From Sporothrix humicola (lineage: Eukaryota > Ascomycota > Sordariomycetes > Ophiostomatales > Ophiostomataceae), in assembly GCA_021396245.1 (NCBI GenBank), contig WNYE01000072.1:124001-188000 (forward strand): DNA of 64,000 nt. The letters run 5' to 3'. Positions 41,527 through 52,558 of this stretch are shown one piece after another (the first letter of the stretch is position 1; each line of letters starts with the position of its first letter). Made by a program: the position numbers and the translations under genes. The notes beneath the pieces were generated by a model. That model was not told the origin of the DNA. It did no database searches and saw only the letters and a program-made list of their open reading frames with translations.

Positions 41527-42102
41527 CGTGGCGATTTCAGAAGTTCGTGGGGATATTCAAAATTTATGTAGAAAGCTGTCAAATCTCACGTAATCCGTCG
41601 CGTTTCTTGTCGATGAAGAGAGTACGTCGTAAGTGCTGAGTTGCATAAAGCCAAGCATCGTGGTGAGATGAAGGAACAGCCACTTTTATATCAAACAAAT
41701 CCTTCTCGACGGTGAGATGTCGTCTGTTGGTTGGTCTGTTGTCGTTACTTCCTTTTCCAGCTAGGCGAATACGAAACGGTCCCCGCTGTGGCTTGACGGG
41801 TGCCGCCACTGAACGAGCCGTTGAGCCGCCGACCAGAGCCACCGCAACATGTCGTTTATGGGTCGTAGGGCTGACCTCGTAAAAGACTAACCGCATTCGG
41901 ACGACATCCACCGCAGATTTCTCCATCACGACATGTTCGTGCCACAACAATTCACACACAATTGAAACTGTCGGAGTCGAAATTTGCAGTGATGACCCGA
42001 ATGTATTTCAAAAGGAGTCAAAAATAAATCGTAAAATTCACAGCATTCATTATTGTGTCTGCCTAGTTCCCGTATCCTTTTGAGCTCGAAAAGTACCCGC
42101 CT
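41527..42102. other. Intergenic between MARVEL-like and Zn2Cys6 genes
   Basis: 576 bp. A 126-codon minus-strand frame (41579-41959) exists but has no recognisable features and no ATG at its first codon; I do not call it. Confidence 0.4.
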
Positions 42103-43773
42103 CTAAACGAAGGTTATTTCCTTTGCGGCTTCCTGCCTTGTCTCCTCCACCGTCCCCCCTGGTGCATATGGTTTGATGTACTCTTTGACGGTGTGCCAGT
42201 CCCCCGTAAGACCCCATGGTCTGGTCAGAAATTGGACTTCGAGCGTGCCCGGGTAGGCGGGGCTGAGCACAATATTGTGGCCCTTTTGCCGCAAATTCAG
42301 GGCCACCTCGCCCAGGCCTTGGACATAGGACTCATCGTCGGGCAGAGGCAGGCCATAAATGCGCGCCGTCTCTTTTGGCCGGCCACGCTCGTCCATGTCG
42401 GCCTCCTCGAGCTCGATGACGCGCTTGGCCGTAGCGAAAGCGAAATGGGCGTTCCAGAGCCCCTCGCGCCGGGGCACATGCTGCAGTAGCGCGAGTGCTC
42501 GTCGGCGGATGGAGGGTTCGCGGCACTTGAGGGCAACGTAGAATAGCGGCCCAAGGATCTGTATATCAAACGAGACCAGCGGCGGCTGTGGCTTTTTCCC
42601 ACCCTTGGTTTCTTTTTCTTTTCCCTTTTCCTTCCCACTCCCCGCCAACGGCAGCAGGGCTGTCTCTGCATGAGTCATAATCTCGCCAAACTCCTTCTCG
42701 AACGCGTCTGCCCCCATCTCACCGGGTGTGGTGGACACCTGCAGCCAGATGGTAATGACCTTGTAGTGCAACATCAGAAGATGGTGGGTCACCGCCTTGA
42801 CGGGCTTGCCCGCAATCTTTAGGCGCACCAACAGCTCGTCCAGCTTTCTGCGCCAAGCGTCCAGCCGCCCCAGGAGCTTGACCTGTTCGATGCAGTCGTC
42901 GATTTCAATCTCGAAACGCAACGACTTGTCGTTTGCCTGGCCAGTGAAGCGCAGGCAAATGTCGAGCAGGGCCACCAGCCGCAGCTCGGCTTCGGCCAGA
43001 TCGTCGTACTCCTCAGTATCTTCAGCCAGCACGTCGTAGACCGGTGGCGTCTCGCGTGCAGCCAGTGTGCAGAGCACGTTGAGCCGCGAAAAGACGGGCA
43101 GGATGATCTCCTCGATCACGTTTTCGTTGCTGTTGGTGGTGGGCGAGCCGCCGGCGCTATTCCGCTTGTGGGCGGCCAGAATGTTAAGCCCGCTCTCGAC
43201 GTGCAGCATGCACATGGGACTGTTGCCGCGCATCAGCTCAATGAACGCAAAGAGCAGCGCACACACCAAAGGCACCAGGTGCGAGTCGGGCTGCGACTGG
43301 ATGCGCGCCGATAGGCACTTGGCCGCCCTCTCCCACTCCCACTGCGCCTGTTTGTTGGCCGTTACGTATCCCGTCGGATTCACGAGCGACAGCTCCACGT
43401 CCTGGTGCACGATGCTGGCGGCTGAAATGGCGTGCCGGATCGACGGCTCGGCCTGGGCCATCTGCAGCACAGCGCGGCCCCAGAAGCCAGAGCTGAGGTG
43501 GCCCGTCAAGCCTGTGACAACCTTGTGGTGGAAGTAGTCGATGCCGGCGTTGCTAGCGAAGAATGTGGGCTGGCTCTGGACTGGCGGCACATAGATCGTA
43601 AAGACATTCCGTCGGGGCACAACGGCCTTTGCTGTGTAGTCGCATTGCCGGCCGCCAATGCTGCATCGCCGACAGACCGGCTTGCCCTCGTCGCACTTGA
43701 TCCGGCGCGTCTTGCACGTGGTGCATCCCGTGCGCACTTTGGATGCGCTCTCGCGCGTTCTCTTTGTGTCCAT
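42103..43773 (-). CDS. Zn2Cys6 transcription factor (DUF3468-type C-terminal region)
   Basis: One exon, 556 residues. The zinc cluster is at ~17-44 (CTTCKTRRIKCDEGKPVC, then RRCSIGGRQC) directly after a basic N-terminus. The remaining helical region (ALLFAFIELMRGNSPMCMLH, VESGLNILAA and VSFDIQILGPLFYVALKCRE) matches the small regulators with the fungal-specific TF_2/DUF3468 domain. A Lys/Glu-rich insert (GSGKEKGKEKETKGGKK) lies at ~395-411. Nuclear. Neighbours are the MARVEL-like gene and the paraoxonase-type enzyme; no target is shown by sequence. Confidence 0.9.
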   Translation of the reverse strand: MDTKRTRESASKVRTGCTTCKTRRIKCDEGKPVCRRCSIGGRQCDYTAKAVVPRRNVFTIYVPPVQSQPTFFASNAGIDYFHHKVVTGLTGHLSSGFWGRAVLQMAQAEPSIRHAISAASIVHQDVELSLVNPTGYVTANKQAQWEWERAAKCLSARIQSQPDSHLVPLVCALLFAFIELMRGNSPMCMLHVESGLNILAAHKRNSAGGSPTTNSNENVIEEIILPVFSRLNVLCTLAARETPPVYDVLAEDTEEYDDLAEAELRLVALLDICLRFTGQANDKSLRFEIEIDDCIEQVKLLGRLDAWRRKLDELLVRLKIAGKPVKAVTHHLLMLHYKVITIWLQVSTTPGEMGADAFEKEFGEIMTHAETALLPLAGSGKEKGKEKETKGGKKPQPPLVSFDIQILGPLFYVALKCREPSIRRRALALLQHVPRREGLWNAHFAFATAKRVIELEEADMDERGRPKETARIYGLPLPDDESYVQGLGEVALNLRQKGHNIVLSPAYPGTLEVQFLTRPWGLTGDWHTVKEYIKPYAPGGTVEETRQEAAKEITFV

Positions 43774-44779
43774 GGTGGGTGGGTGGGTGAGTGGGTGTGT
43801 CTCTCTTCAATTGCGGATGTCTCGGTGGATGGAATGAAAAGATGTGACGATGGTGGGCAATTGGACATTGACAGATGCCAGCCGCGTATTGTTTTAAACG
43901 AGAAGAGAATAGCTCGAATATTATCACGATTTCCGTCGTGGTGGCCGTTGAAAAGGAGGGAGCCAAGCGGCCGTTGTTGCAGTCACAATCGTTGCAGTCG
44001 TCGCGATGCATGGCACGGCCGAATGTTGCGCTGACGGAGGATCAAAAGGGTCAAAAAAGGCCTGGAAATATGATGATGAACGCTAGGCGGCATGGGTGAA
44101 CGAGCGTCTGTCCGCTGCTATTGGCCAATTTCACTGGTATTGGCGGGTGAGATTTGTGGGGCGTCGTCCAGCGCTGTGCTGGCTGCACTTTGGCCCAGTC
44201 GGCACCCGAGCCAAGCGAACAAAGGATTCGACCAAATCCTACGGCGTCAACTCCATTTCCACTTTCCACATGTTCTCACGTTCTAGTTTGATTTAAAGTT
44301 TATTTCCGTCGATGTGATCACGGAGTAAGGGGCTCGTGGTGGAGGGATTTGTTCAATGTGTTATGGAAGAGTCTCCTTTTCGTTTTCTTCGTGACATTGA
44401 TAAAACTGTCTTGTTCTATTTTTCTATTTTTTTTTTTTCCTTGAACGAAAAATATTAAAAAAAAAGAAATAATAATAATAATAATAAAAGACAAATTAGA
44501 GAGAAAATCAATGTAAATTCCGAGCAAATACTCTAAACAAAACTTCAACAAGAACAAATATTGCCAAGAAAACAATTCATTTCACAGAAATGTGACAGAC
44601 CGGGAATAAAAACAAACACCACTCAGCCTTACCGCCTTATGAAACACGGAAATCCGGATGTAATTTTATCTCCTCACGAGCCTCATCACCCAATCCTGGA
44701 TAGATCGTATCTGCAACATGGGATGATCTTGCTGACATAAGGTAGCATCTCATGCTATCTATTCAGGAGGGCTCCAAGG
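43774..44779. other. Intergenic, AT-rich
   Basis: 1 kb between the regulator's start and the paraoxonase-like stop. GGGTGGGTGGGTGAGTGGGTG directly upstream of the regulator (43774-43798) is a short G-rich tract; 44420-44500 has poly-T, poly-A and AATAAT units. No gene supported. Confidence 0.45.
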
Positions 44780-46294
44780 TTAGGCTGACTTTGTCTCCGA
44801 CTCTGTAGCCGACTTTGTATGGCCAATCTTGCACACGGCAAAGCCTCCGTACTGAAGAACAGCTGCTCCGACCAACGCATTGTTGACGGGGTCCAGGGCC
44901 ATGGCAGTCATGTCGCTTACGACACCGCCATCATCAAAATAGAGGAGTTCAGGCTCATAGTTCTCGGCTTTGGGCAGCCTCAACGTTGCAGCCGGCACAA
45001 GGAGGCCTTTGCCAAGCTTCTCGACGTTGGCCAGATATTCTGGGAGGTTCTCCACCGTAGGGAAGACTTTGTTGTGAGTGGGGATGTAACCAAACGGGAA
45101 AGGAAGAAAAGACATACTAGCAACAATGAGATCACCTGTTGAGGGATCAATCTTGATGTTGTCGGCAGCAGCGCCAAGTTCCTGGATGATGACAAAGTCA
45201 GTACTAATACGATGCTATTCTGAGCTGAAGAATATATTGAAGCAATGTAAAAATAGATTACTCACCACCTGAGAGATATACTCGACGTCATGATTCTCAA
45301 GCTGCTGGAAGACTCTCAACGTGCCATTTTGGGAGTCGCCAACAAACAGACGGTCTTCCCAGACAGCAATGCCGTTGGCCGCTGGATAGGGGCCTGCAAC
45401 CGTTTTGCAAAGAGTTGTCTACATAAACTGTTAGTACCCCCTAGGATATTAGGGTGTGTTGATGGGCTGACCTCTCCTGCAGGTTCACAGAATTGGACGT
45501 TCGTGGCCCAAGACCACGGACCAAACTTCTCTTCAAGGCTGCGCCAAGGGTCGAAAAAGAAGTAGTGATCATTTGTCAAATAAAAATCACTACATGTGGG
45601 TGGTAAATTAGTAAATGCTTGCTTTATGAAAAATACATGATACCATCTGACTTACAAGGGACCAACGGCGGCTACACCGTTTGCTGTCTTAATGTTGGGA
45701 TGCTTGACGTCTTTGACAAGTGAGACCGTGTCTGTGCCAAGACTGTGGGAGAAGATGCTGATGGAGTCTCCGGCTCTAGTATGTCTCACGGCAAAGATAT
45801 GAATCTGATGGTCAGCAATGTTCATATGTCTGTGGCAGTATATTGCTTACTTTCGATGGATCATCAGGCGATGCCCAGATGTCAATACCGTGTGTCACGA
45901 AATCACCTTCCACCCCTTCGATACGAAGTTCGGTCGTTTTCCCGGTCTTGATATCGTGCTTGAACAGCTGCTCTCTGAACGATGACTCCTCTCGACCTGC
46001 TGCATTGCGTTGACCGGCTGGCGGATACCATTGAGTCCTTCCCTTTGGATCACCACATGCAGCAAAGACCGTGCTCGAGTCAAAGTGAACGACGACGTCC
46101 TCGCACGCATTGGCCTCGTATTGGACGACACAGGCTCCGTTGTTGAGCGGCGAACTGTTGGCCCACTGCTGCAGCTTGCCGGCCTTGTCAATCTTCACGT
46201 GGCCTGCCAGGTACGCCACCTGATCGACAATCATCTGCCGAAAGATCACCGCGGCAGCTGCCACGATGATGGCCAAGGACAATCGAGAAGACAT
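44780..46294 (-). CDS. Paraoxonase/arylesterase family protein (lactonase)
   Basis: Five exons: 46294-45851, 45804-45656, 45589-45472, 45418-45266 and 45181-44780; 421 residues, introns 46, 66, 53 and 84 bp. An N-terminal hydrophobic stretch (LSLAIIVAAAAVIF) is a signal anchor, as in paraoxonases. The calcium-ligand and active-site positions of PON1 can be matched by eye: Glu-Asp in NACEDVVV, His in THGIDIW, Asn in TANGVAAVGP, Asn in YPAANGIAV, Asp-Asn in AADNIKIDP. FYLTNDHYF is a strong family signature. Paraoxonases are six-bladed propellers that hydrolyse lactones and aryl esters with Ca2+. Divergent from a sugar transporter (746 bp), so a lactone or sugar-lactone substrate is possible. 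Confidence 0.88.
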
Positions 46295-47040
46295 GGCTGT
46301 CGAATGAAATTGTCTCGCCAGACTGTATGATGGTTTTTGTCAAGGTTGAAGCAGAGAACAGGCTTTATTGTCGAGACCGCACGTACAATGTAATTGGACA
46401 AAATGTCGGCGGACGAGTTCCGTCTTTGGACGTCATGAGACAGTTGCATTGAGTGCGTCGACTCCGAAATCGGAAATGCCGTCTTTTTCCGCATGCACGG
46501 CTTGGCTCGGGGTAACAACGCGTCTTGCAGGATCGAACTCCGCTGACCTCCACAAATCCTCCGTTATGCCTGTGCCGAAGGTAAATGTACGTAGAAATCA
46601 AGACGAAAACTGGAAGAAGCCGAAATGTGCGGTGTTAAGCCGGCTTTGCGCCCGATGCCCATATTTTGGTCCGGCCGTCAGAATAACATTGCGGGCTAGT
46701 GTGCTTGTTTTGTGGGACGCACGATTGTATTCCCCATGGGGGCAATGATTTGCAGTTTTTGAGGCATCTCCTCACTTGTGTTGGAGTCAGTGGATCCTTC
46801 CATGTGCCAAGGTCAAGACGTCAAACAATCGGCGTAGATGCCGTGGAAGTATGTAGCCGTTGCGGGAGAAGCGAGGCGGGGAAGACGGACGGAGGCCAGA
46901 TGAATCATTTGGGGCATTTGTTGGCAGAGGCACTCAGCGATGCAAAGTTTATATATTTTCTGGCCAGGCTGTTTTTCTGTTGTGCCTTTGGTACCTGATC
47001 TTCAACAATCGATCACCGAGATCAAACGACAACCGACAAA
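46295..47040. promoter_or_regulatory. Divergent promoter, paraoxonase-like / sugar transporter
   Basis: 746 bp with no supported gene. A TCGAACTCC stretch near 46532 resembles a tRNA T-arm but no cloverleaf can be built around it. Confidence 0.4.
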
Positions 47041-48905
47041 ATGGCGGGCCGAAAATTGACAAAATACAATATCCTGATCATAGCCTTTGCGGCTTTGGGG
47101 TCCCTGACGTTTGGGTACTCTAATATGATCATTGGCAGCACTTTGGGACAGCCAACATTTGTGTATGTACAACTGCTATTCTAAAAAAAAAAAAAAAGAA
47201 AAAAAAAAAAAATTTGACTAACACTGGACAGTGAATACTTTCATGTCAACCAAGGCGGCAACTCGGACAAGATCACGGGCGCTATGAATGGGATATACAC
47301 AGGAGGAGGATGTAAGTGGAACGACAACAGAAGTAGCTGACATTTACGTGTTGTGCTGACGTTTTAGTCCTCGGCTCGTTGTTTTCGTCGTGGACTGCAG
47401 ACAGGTTCGGCCGCAAGAAGACCATCTTTCTCGGTGCTCTGCTCGCGACAATCGGCGGTGCCATTACTGCGGGCGCCATGAACCTGGCCATGTTCCTTGT
47501 TTTCCGTTTTGTCAATGGCTGGGGCATCGGTATACTCCTGGGACTCGTCCCTCTTTATCAGAGCGAGGTCTCTCCACCTCACAACAGAGGATTGATGGTC
47601 GGCTTCCATGGTGTTCTGGTGACTATTGGCTATTGTGGTGGCAGGTAAGCTCGCTGGTATTTACAGAAAAACAAAGACATAACACGTACTGACGCATGCG
47701 GATTGCAGTTGGATTGGATTCGGCTTCTATTTCCTCGATGGCCTCAACGGCGCCCAATGGCGGCTGCCACTGGCTATCCAGGCCATTCCACCTCTCCTGT
47801 GCTGCTTCAGCATTCTGTTCCTGCCAGAGTCGCCTCGTTGGCGTAAGTTATTTTATGCTCTCAAACGATACAAACACCATCTAACATTGTTAGTCATCTC
47901 CCAGGACCGTGCCGAAGAGGCACTTGCCATTGTGCGCCGCCTTCACCATGACCCCAAAGACCCCGATGATTCGTATGCCATCCGGGAATATCATCAGATT
48001 TTACAGCAGCACGAGATCGACCGCAAGTTCAACGTGTCCTGGTACGAGCTGTTTGCCAAGCCATCGTACCGCAAGCGGATGATCATTGGCTTCATCGTCC
48101 TGTTTGGTGCCCAGACGACAGGCACGACCGTTATTGCGAGTAAGTTGAACATGGCATGAATATTTTGAATTACAAACGAATGGGTATTTTGCTCACACGC
48201 CCAGACTACGGCCCCGCTCTCTACAGCACTCTCGGCTTCGACTCCACCAAACAGTTGCTCCTCAGTGCAGTCTACGCCACCATTGCCCTCGTCGGCAACT
48301 TCTTCAACGCTTTGACGCTCGACCACGTTGGCCGTGTCAAGGCACTCAAGATCGGCTGGATTGGTGATCTTCTGTCGCTCATCGGCGAATGTGTGGCACT
48401 CAGCGTCTTCCAACGGACCGGTTCTCGGTCGGCTGCCGTGGCCTGCGTCGTCTTCCTCTTCACCCACATCTTCAGCTTTGCCTTCAACATCGATGTCACG
48501 ACATAGTAAGTCTTCTTATTACACCTAAATACAATAACGACCTGCTAACAACACAGCGTCTACACGTCTGAAATCTTCCCGAACCACATTCGGTCCAAGG
48601 GCATGGCCTTTTCGATCAGCGCCTACTTTGCAGCCCTCATTATTTATCTGCAGGTGGCGCCGACGGCCTTCAACACAATTGGGTGGAAGTTCTACCTCGT
48701 GTTTGTCATTGCACTGACGGCCTTTATCCTCCCGCTCTTCTTCTACTGCCCCGAATCCAAGGGTTTGAGTCTGGAGGAGATCAGCCGTCTGTTTGGTGAC
48801 GAGGTTACGGATGTCACTCTCGATGGTCCGAGCAAGCTCGACGACAAGCTCGTTATCGGCAGAGATGTGGAGATGATGGAGCAGGAGAATCATGACAATG
48901 AGTAA
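47041..48905 (+). CDS. MFS sugar transporter (hexose family), second copy
   Basis: Seven exons: 47041-47162, 47232-47311, 47368-47644, 47709-47842, 47894-48139, 48205-48505 and 48557-48905; 502 residues, all introns GT-AG (51-69 bp). Signatures: TADRFGRKKTIFLGALLATI, NGWGIGILLGLVPLYQSEVS, LPESPRWLI, LDHVGRVKAL, YVYTSEIFPNHIRSKGMAFS, and FFYCPESKGLSLEEIS before an acidic tail. Twelve helices, plasma membrane. Intron 1 contains a nearly pure poly-A run (47183-47212). It differs clearly from the transporter at 25 kb in intron positions and sequence, so it is not a recent duplicate. Confidence 0.93.
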
Positions 48906-49763
48906 ACGGCTATGGCAACAAATCTAGAGTAGAAATGAAGAGCTCGGGCCGGCGAAGACGAATGGTCGGTTATGCGATACGTGGATGATAGCAGCCTTCT
49001 TTATATAATGGCTTGTTTTGCCCAAAATTTGGTGAAGGGGCATTCAATATAAACCTCGCAATCTGTGGGGATATCAGTTAAGCATTAGATATCAGCCCAA
49101 TATACCACCCGAAAATCTCCACGAGGAATTCCATTCTTTGGACGTGCAACTGTGCCGTCCCTGCTCCAATCTGCTCAGTGCATGTGCCCTCCTTCACCCA
49201 ACTTTTTTCGTTGAGGTACAAGGTCCTGAAGGTAATGCAACGGTGGCTATGCGGCAAGCTCGCTACGACGAAACTGTGGGGTCCGCGCCTATGAACCTGT
49301 TTGCTCCTCCGCACCTCCGCAGACCACGAAAATGCGGTGCGTGTATATGGCATCATTCCATGGACGGACATACTACGGCTCTTTAAACAATTCGGACCGA
49401 TCTTTATGCTTCCTTGAAGCCTATTTACGATGAATGCAGAAGAATCCCCGCCTGCGTTGGGACTCGAGACCTGGCTTATTAGTGCGTCATTGTCACCGAA
49501 GCCAACGTCTACAAGTCGGTGTTATCCAAATATCCACTTTGCAGCCATGATCCGCCGTCATATTTCGCCGACGCTAACGTCACCGTGCAGTTGTGGAGGG
49601 ATCGCTGGCTGACCTCCGAGCGAAGCTTTTCTTTAGGATGATTAAACCAGTCCAGCGACTGCTGGATGACAGGGATAAGGAAAATATATGAAGGCAGCAT
49701 GTAGCCTGGATTTCCCGATCGTAGATAATAGTATCGCTCACACAACGCACCACTCTGAACATC
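48906..49763. other. Intergenic with a decayed coding remnant
   Basis: 858 bp between the sugar transporter and the carboxylesterase; contains the remnant described at 49138-49620. The ~140 bp before the esterase ATG are the probable promoter. Confidence 0.4.
49138..49620 (+). pseudogene. Possible decayed gene, RRM-like fragment
   Basis: Protein-like sequence runs across three frames: first FVEVQGPEGNATVAMRQARY, then (after a shift near 49310) ENAVRVYGIIPWTDILRLFK, QFGPIF, then (shift near 49405) SLKPIYDECRRIP and, past an in-frame TAG at 49480, CVIVTEANVYKSVLSKYP. The order beta strand - helix - loop - CVIVTEA - helix is like an RNA-recognition motif. No single frame is long enough for a functional protein. 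Alternatively, part of the disruption is an unrecognised intron (TTATTAG just before CVIVTE could be an acceptor). Confidence 0.3.
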
Positions 49764-51344
49764 ATGAGGCTCACATTGATCACCACCGTCGTTGGCATTG
49801 CTCCGTTTTGCCTGGCCCAACCCACACACAACGGGCATTCAAACTGGGACAATTCGGGCTTGACGGTCCGGACCAAGACGGGCATCTTCACGGGGCTCCA
49901 GAACACCAACTTCACTGGTGTCCGCGAGTTCCGTAACATCCCGTTTGCTCTGCCTCCGACAGGGAGCCGGCGATTCATGCCCCCGGAACCGCTGCCTCAT
50001 TCGGATGAGCACCACTACTCCTACCGGTACCCGCCCTCTTGCCCGCAGTTTGTCAGCAGCAGTGCCAGCTTCTGGAATCTCTACGCCGACTATCTCCTTA
50101 TTGACAACGGGCTTAAAACCCATTTCACGGGTGCAACCGCTGAGTCGTCCTCGGAGGACTGTCTCAGCCTCGCCATCTGGACACCGCTGAATGTCTCGGC
50201 CAACGCGAATCTCCCGGTTGCCTTCTTTATGACTGGTGGCGGCTTCTCCACGGGCGGCATCCAAATCCCCGGCCAGATCCCTGCACCGTGGGTCAACCGT
50301 ACGCAAGCACACATCGTTGTGACCATTAACTACCGCGTCAACATCTTTGGCTTTCCCAACTCGGCCGGCAGTGACGAAACCCCCAACGTTGGTATTCTGG
50401 ACCAGCGCATGGCTCTCGAGTGGGTGGCCACCAACATTGCCTCCTTTGGCGGAGACCCGTCTCGAATCATGATGTGGGGCCAATCGGCCGGGTCCCAGAG
50501 CACAGACTACCACAACTACGCTTTCTGGGAGAACCCCATCTCCCACGCGAGCTTCTCACAGTCGGGCACCGCTCTCAAAGGCCTCTCTTCATCCGACGCC
50601 GCTCAGACAAACTTCTCCTCCGTTGCCCTGGCCCTCGGCTGCGAATTCCCGTCAGACAAGATTGCTGAACTCGCCTGCATGCAGCAAGTGCCCATGCAGA
50701 TGATCGTTGATTACCTCAATTCTGGCGCCACGAAGCTCAGTTTCGGCCCCATTGCCGACGAGGTGCTCATCTTCTCAGACTACCCAGCCCGCGCGAAGGC
50801 CGGCAAGCTATCGTCCAGTCCGGCTATCTTTTCTGACGCGTCCAACAACGACGCCAGCTTGACCTCTTGGCCGGTTACCAACGTCGCTGCGGGACCGAAT
50901 GAGACGTCTATCCTCAAGAGCACACTCGCAGGTTGGGTATGTCCCACTGCCAACTCCAGCATCCTCAGGCACGACGCAGGGCGCATCACGTACCGATATC
51001 AGTACGCTGGCAACTTCTCCAACGAGACGCCATACAGCTGGCTGGGTGCCTGCCACTCGTCTGACTTGACTATGAATTTCGGCACCTACTTCCTGCACAC
51101 GACCAACGCCACGGACCCTACGCCGACACCGCTTGAGGTTAGCACCAGCGAAGCAATGCAGGACTTCATCCTTGCCTTCATGTCCGACCCCGTCAATGGA
51201 CCACCGGCAAAAGGATGGCTGCCATACACGTACGGCTCCAACGTGCTGCGTTTCGGCGCCGACGGGATCGCGGTGCAGAACGTGACTGGATACGAGATCG
51301 ACGGCCCATGTTTCGGGAACGGAACTTACAATCCTCTTCCGTGA
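49764..51344 (+). CDS. Secreted carboxylesterase, type B
   Basis: One exon, 526 residues, signal peptide ~1-18 (MRLTLITTVVGIAPFCLA). REFRNIPFALPPTGSRRF, SSEDCLSLAIWTP, FFMTGGGFSTGG (oxyanion hole), GQSAGS (nucleophile Ser, ~237), and GACHSSDLTMNFG (catalytic His) are in the standard order for this alpha/beta-hydrolase family. At the usual acid position the sequence reads SNNDAS rather than the more common NxDEG/NANEG, so the acid would be Asp if the alignment holds. About ten N-glycosylation sequons fit a secreted enzyme. It hydrolyses carboxylic esters outside the cell; substrate unknown. Confidence 0.92.
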   Translation: MRLTLITTVVGIAPFCLAQPTHNGHSNWDNSGLTVRTKTGIFTGLQNTNFTGVREFRNIPFALPPTGSRRFMPPEPLPHSDEHHYSYRYPPSCPQFVSSSASFWNLYADYLLIDNGLKTHFTGATAESSSEDCLSLAIWTPLNVSANANLPVAFFMTGGGFSTGGIQIPGQIPAPWVNRTQAHIVVTINYRVNIFGFPNSAGSDETPNVGILDQRMALEWVATNIASFGGDPSRIMMWGQSAGSQSTDYHNYAFWENPISHASFSQSGTALKGLSSSDAAQTNFSSVALALGCEFPSDKIAELACMQQVPMQMIVDYLNSGATKLSFGPIADEVLIFSDYPARAKAGKLSSSPAIFSDASNNDASLTSWPVTNVAAGPNETSILKSTLAGWVCPTANSSILRHDAGRITYRYQYAGNFSNETPYSWLGACHSSDLTMNFGTYFLHTTNATDPTPTPLEVSTSEAMQDFILAFMSDPVNGPPAKGWLPYTYGSNVLRFGADGIAVQNVTGYEIDGPCFGNGTYNPLP

Positions 51345-52558
51345 GCTATCTTGCTTATCAAGGCGTGCAAGTATTATCCTCCTTGTGTAACGTGTAATTA
51401 GTCGATCACCTTTAGCAGAATATGAAGGTGAGCAACACCATCCCGATGAAGTAGCACAACCGCGTGTGAGGTCGAGAGAAACAAGATGCAAAGTCGAAAG
51501 TTGCAATTATGGGACGCATTGTAGTGCTACAGGGGTGGTCTGGGAACTATGTAGTAGTTTTTGTTCGATTCGCAAAGCTGTTGGGCTACGTATACGTAAT
51601 ACGCAAGCACCGGCCAGGCAATCCTCTTTTCAGCCATCAAATATGAAAAACTTTGGACTTAGAAAACAGATTATCTCGTCTGGAGAGCGAGAGACACGCT
51701 GTAGCTGTTTATAAATTAGGGAGTCGTGATCGATAGGAGTCTCGGTCCAGGGCTTTCGTTACATTTCTCTCGGCCTCCGGAACCAAATCGACATGTCGTC
51801 GCATGAAGGGTTTGTTATCTCGAATATACTTTACTACGCCAACTGTCCGCAGTCAAGGCAATGTCGATGAACTTGGAAAACGAGAAGAAACGGACGGTGC
51901 TACGAAGGAAGAAAATCAACAGAATTCACCCGCTCGTGAAAAATTTCAGTAACAATGTCGCCCAAAGTCGTTGAGATGGCCCACTATTCTCTGCGTCGAT
52001 CTCGGCCAACCCTGTTCCTATTAGCCACGTCTTGCCAGCGTTACCTTCACCCCCCCGCATTCGCACTTGTTGCGGGGCCCGATGAAAGGTCTAATACGAT
52101 GTATTACCAGAAGCACGGCTGCCAAACAATCGACTTCCTGTCGTTGTCGTATGGCGGGGGACGACGAAAGTAGCGACAACGATGGCTGTACTCTTCCGGC
52201 AGTATGTCGGCCGGATGCTAAAGTTGAAGCAAGTAAAACTAAAAAAAGGCGCTAACACTCGACCATCGTTGTCTTACGTGGAAGCCGTGAGCAAAGCTTA
52301 CTGTTACAAAGAGACACTTTCCCAGGGGCATGAGGGTAACCCTGTCAGGTGATCAGGCTACGGAAAGGATGCACGACTTGTGGCCTGCTATATGGAGAGG
52401 TGTATTAATAGAGTACTATACTTTTATGTTTGATAAGTATAAGAATAATAGTATAAAAGGTGTTTATATTTTAAGTAAGCGGTAACGATTGGGTTTTTCA
52501 TTTGTTTATGAGGAGCAAGTTTTGGTTTTGTATATTTAGTTAACACACGGACATCCCT
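51345..52558. other. Intergenic, tail-to-tail
   Basis: 1.2 kb. A short spliced frame (51793-51809 joined to 51853-51952, 38 codons) can be drawn but has no recognisable features. 52390-52480 is very AT-rich with repeated TATAC/AGTATA words. No gene called. Confidence 0.4.

Noticed and set aside
41579..41959. 126-codon minus-strand frame upstream of the MARVEL-like gene
   Set aside because: First codon is GTG, no recognisable motif, composition unlike neighbours; too weak to call.
46525..46545. GGATCGAACTCC, resembling a tRNA T-arm
   Set aside because: Does not fit the B-box spacing, and no matching acceptor, D or anticodon arms can be formed on either strand.
24815..48905. The two sugar transporters as a recent tandem or segmental duplication
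   Set aside because: Intron positions and protein sequences differ widely, so they are old paralogues.
49839..50546. 235-codon minus-strand frame inside the carboxylesterase
   Set aside because: Antisense shadow of a gene with clear signal peptide and catalytic motifs on the plus strand.
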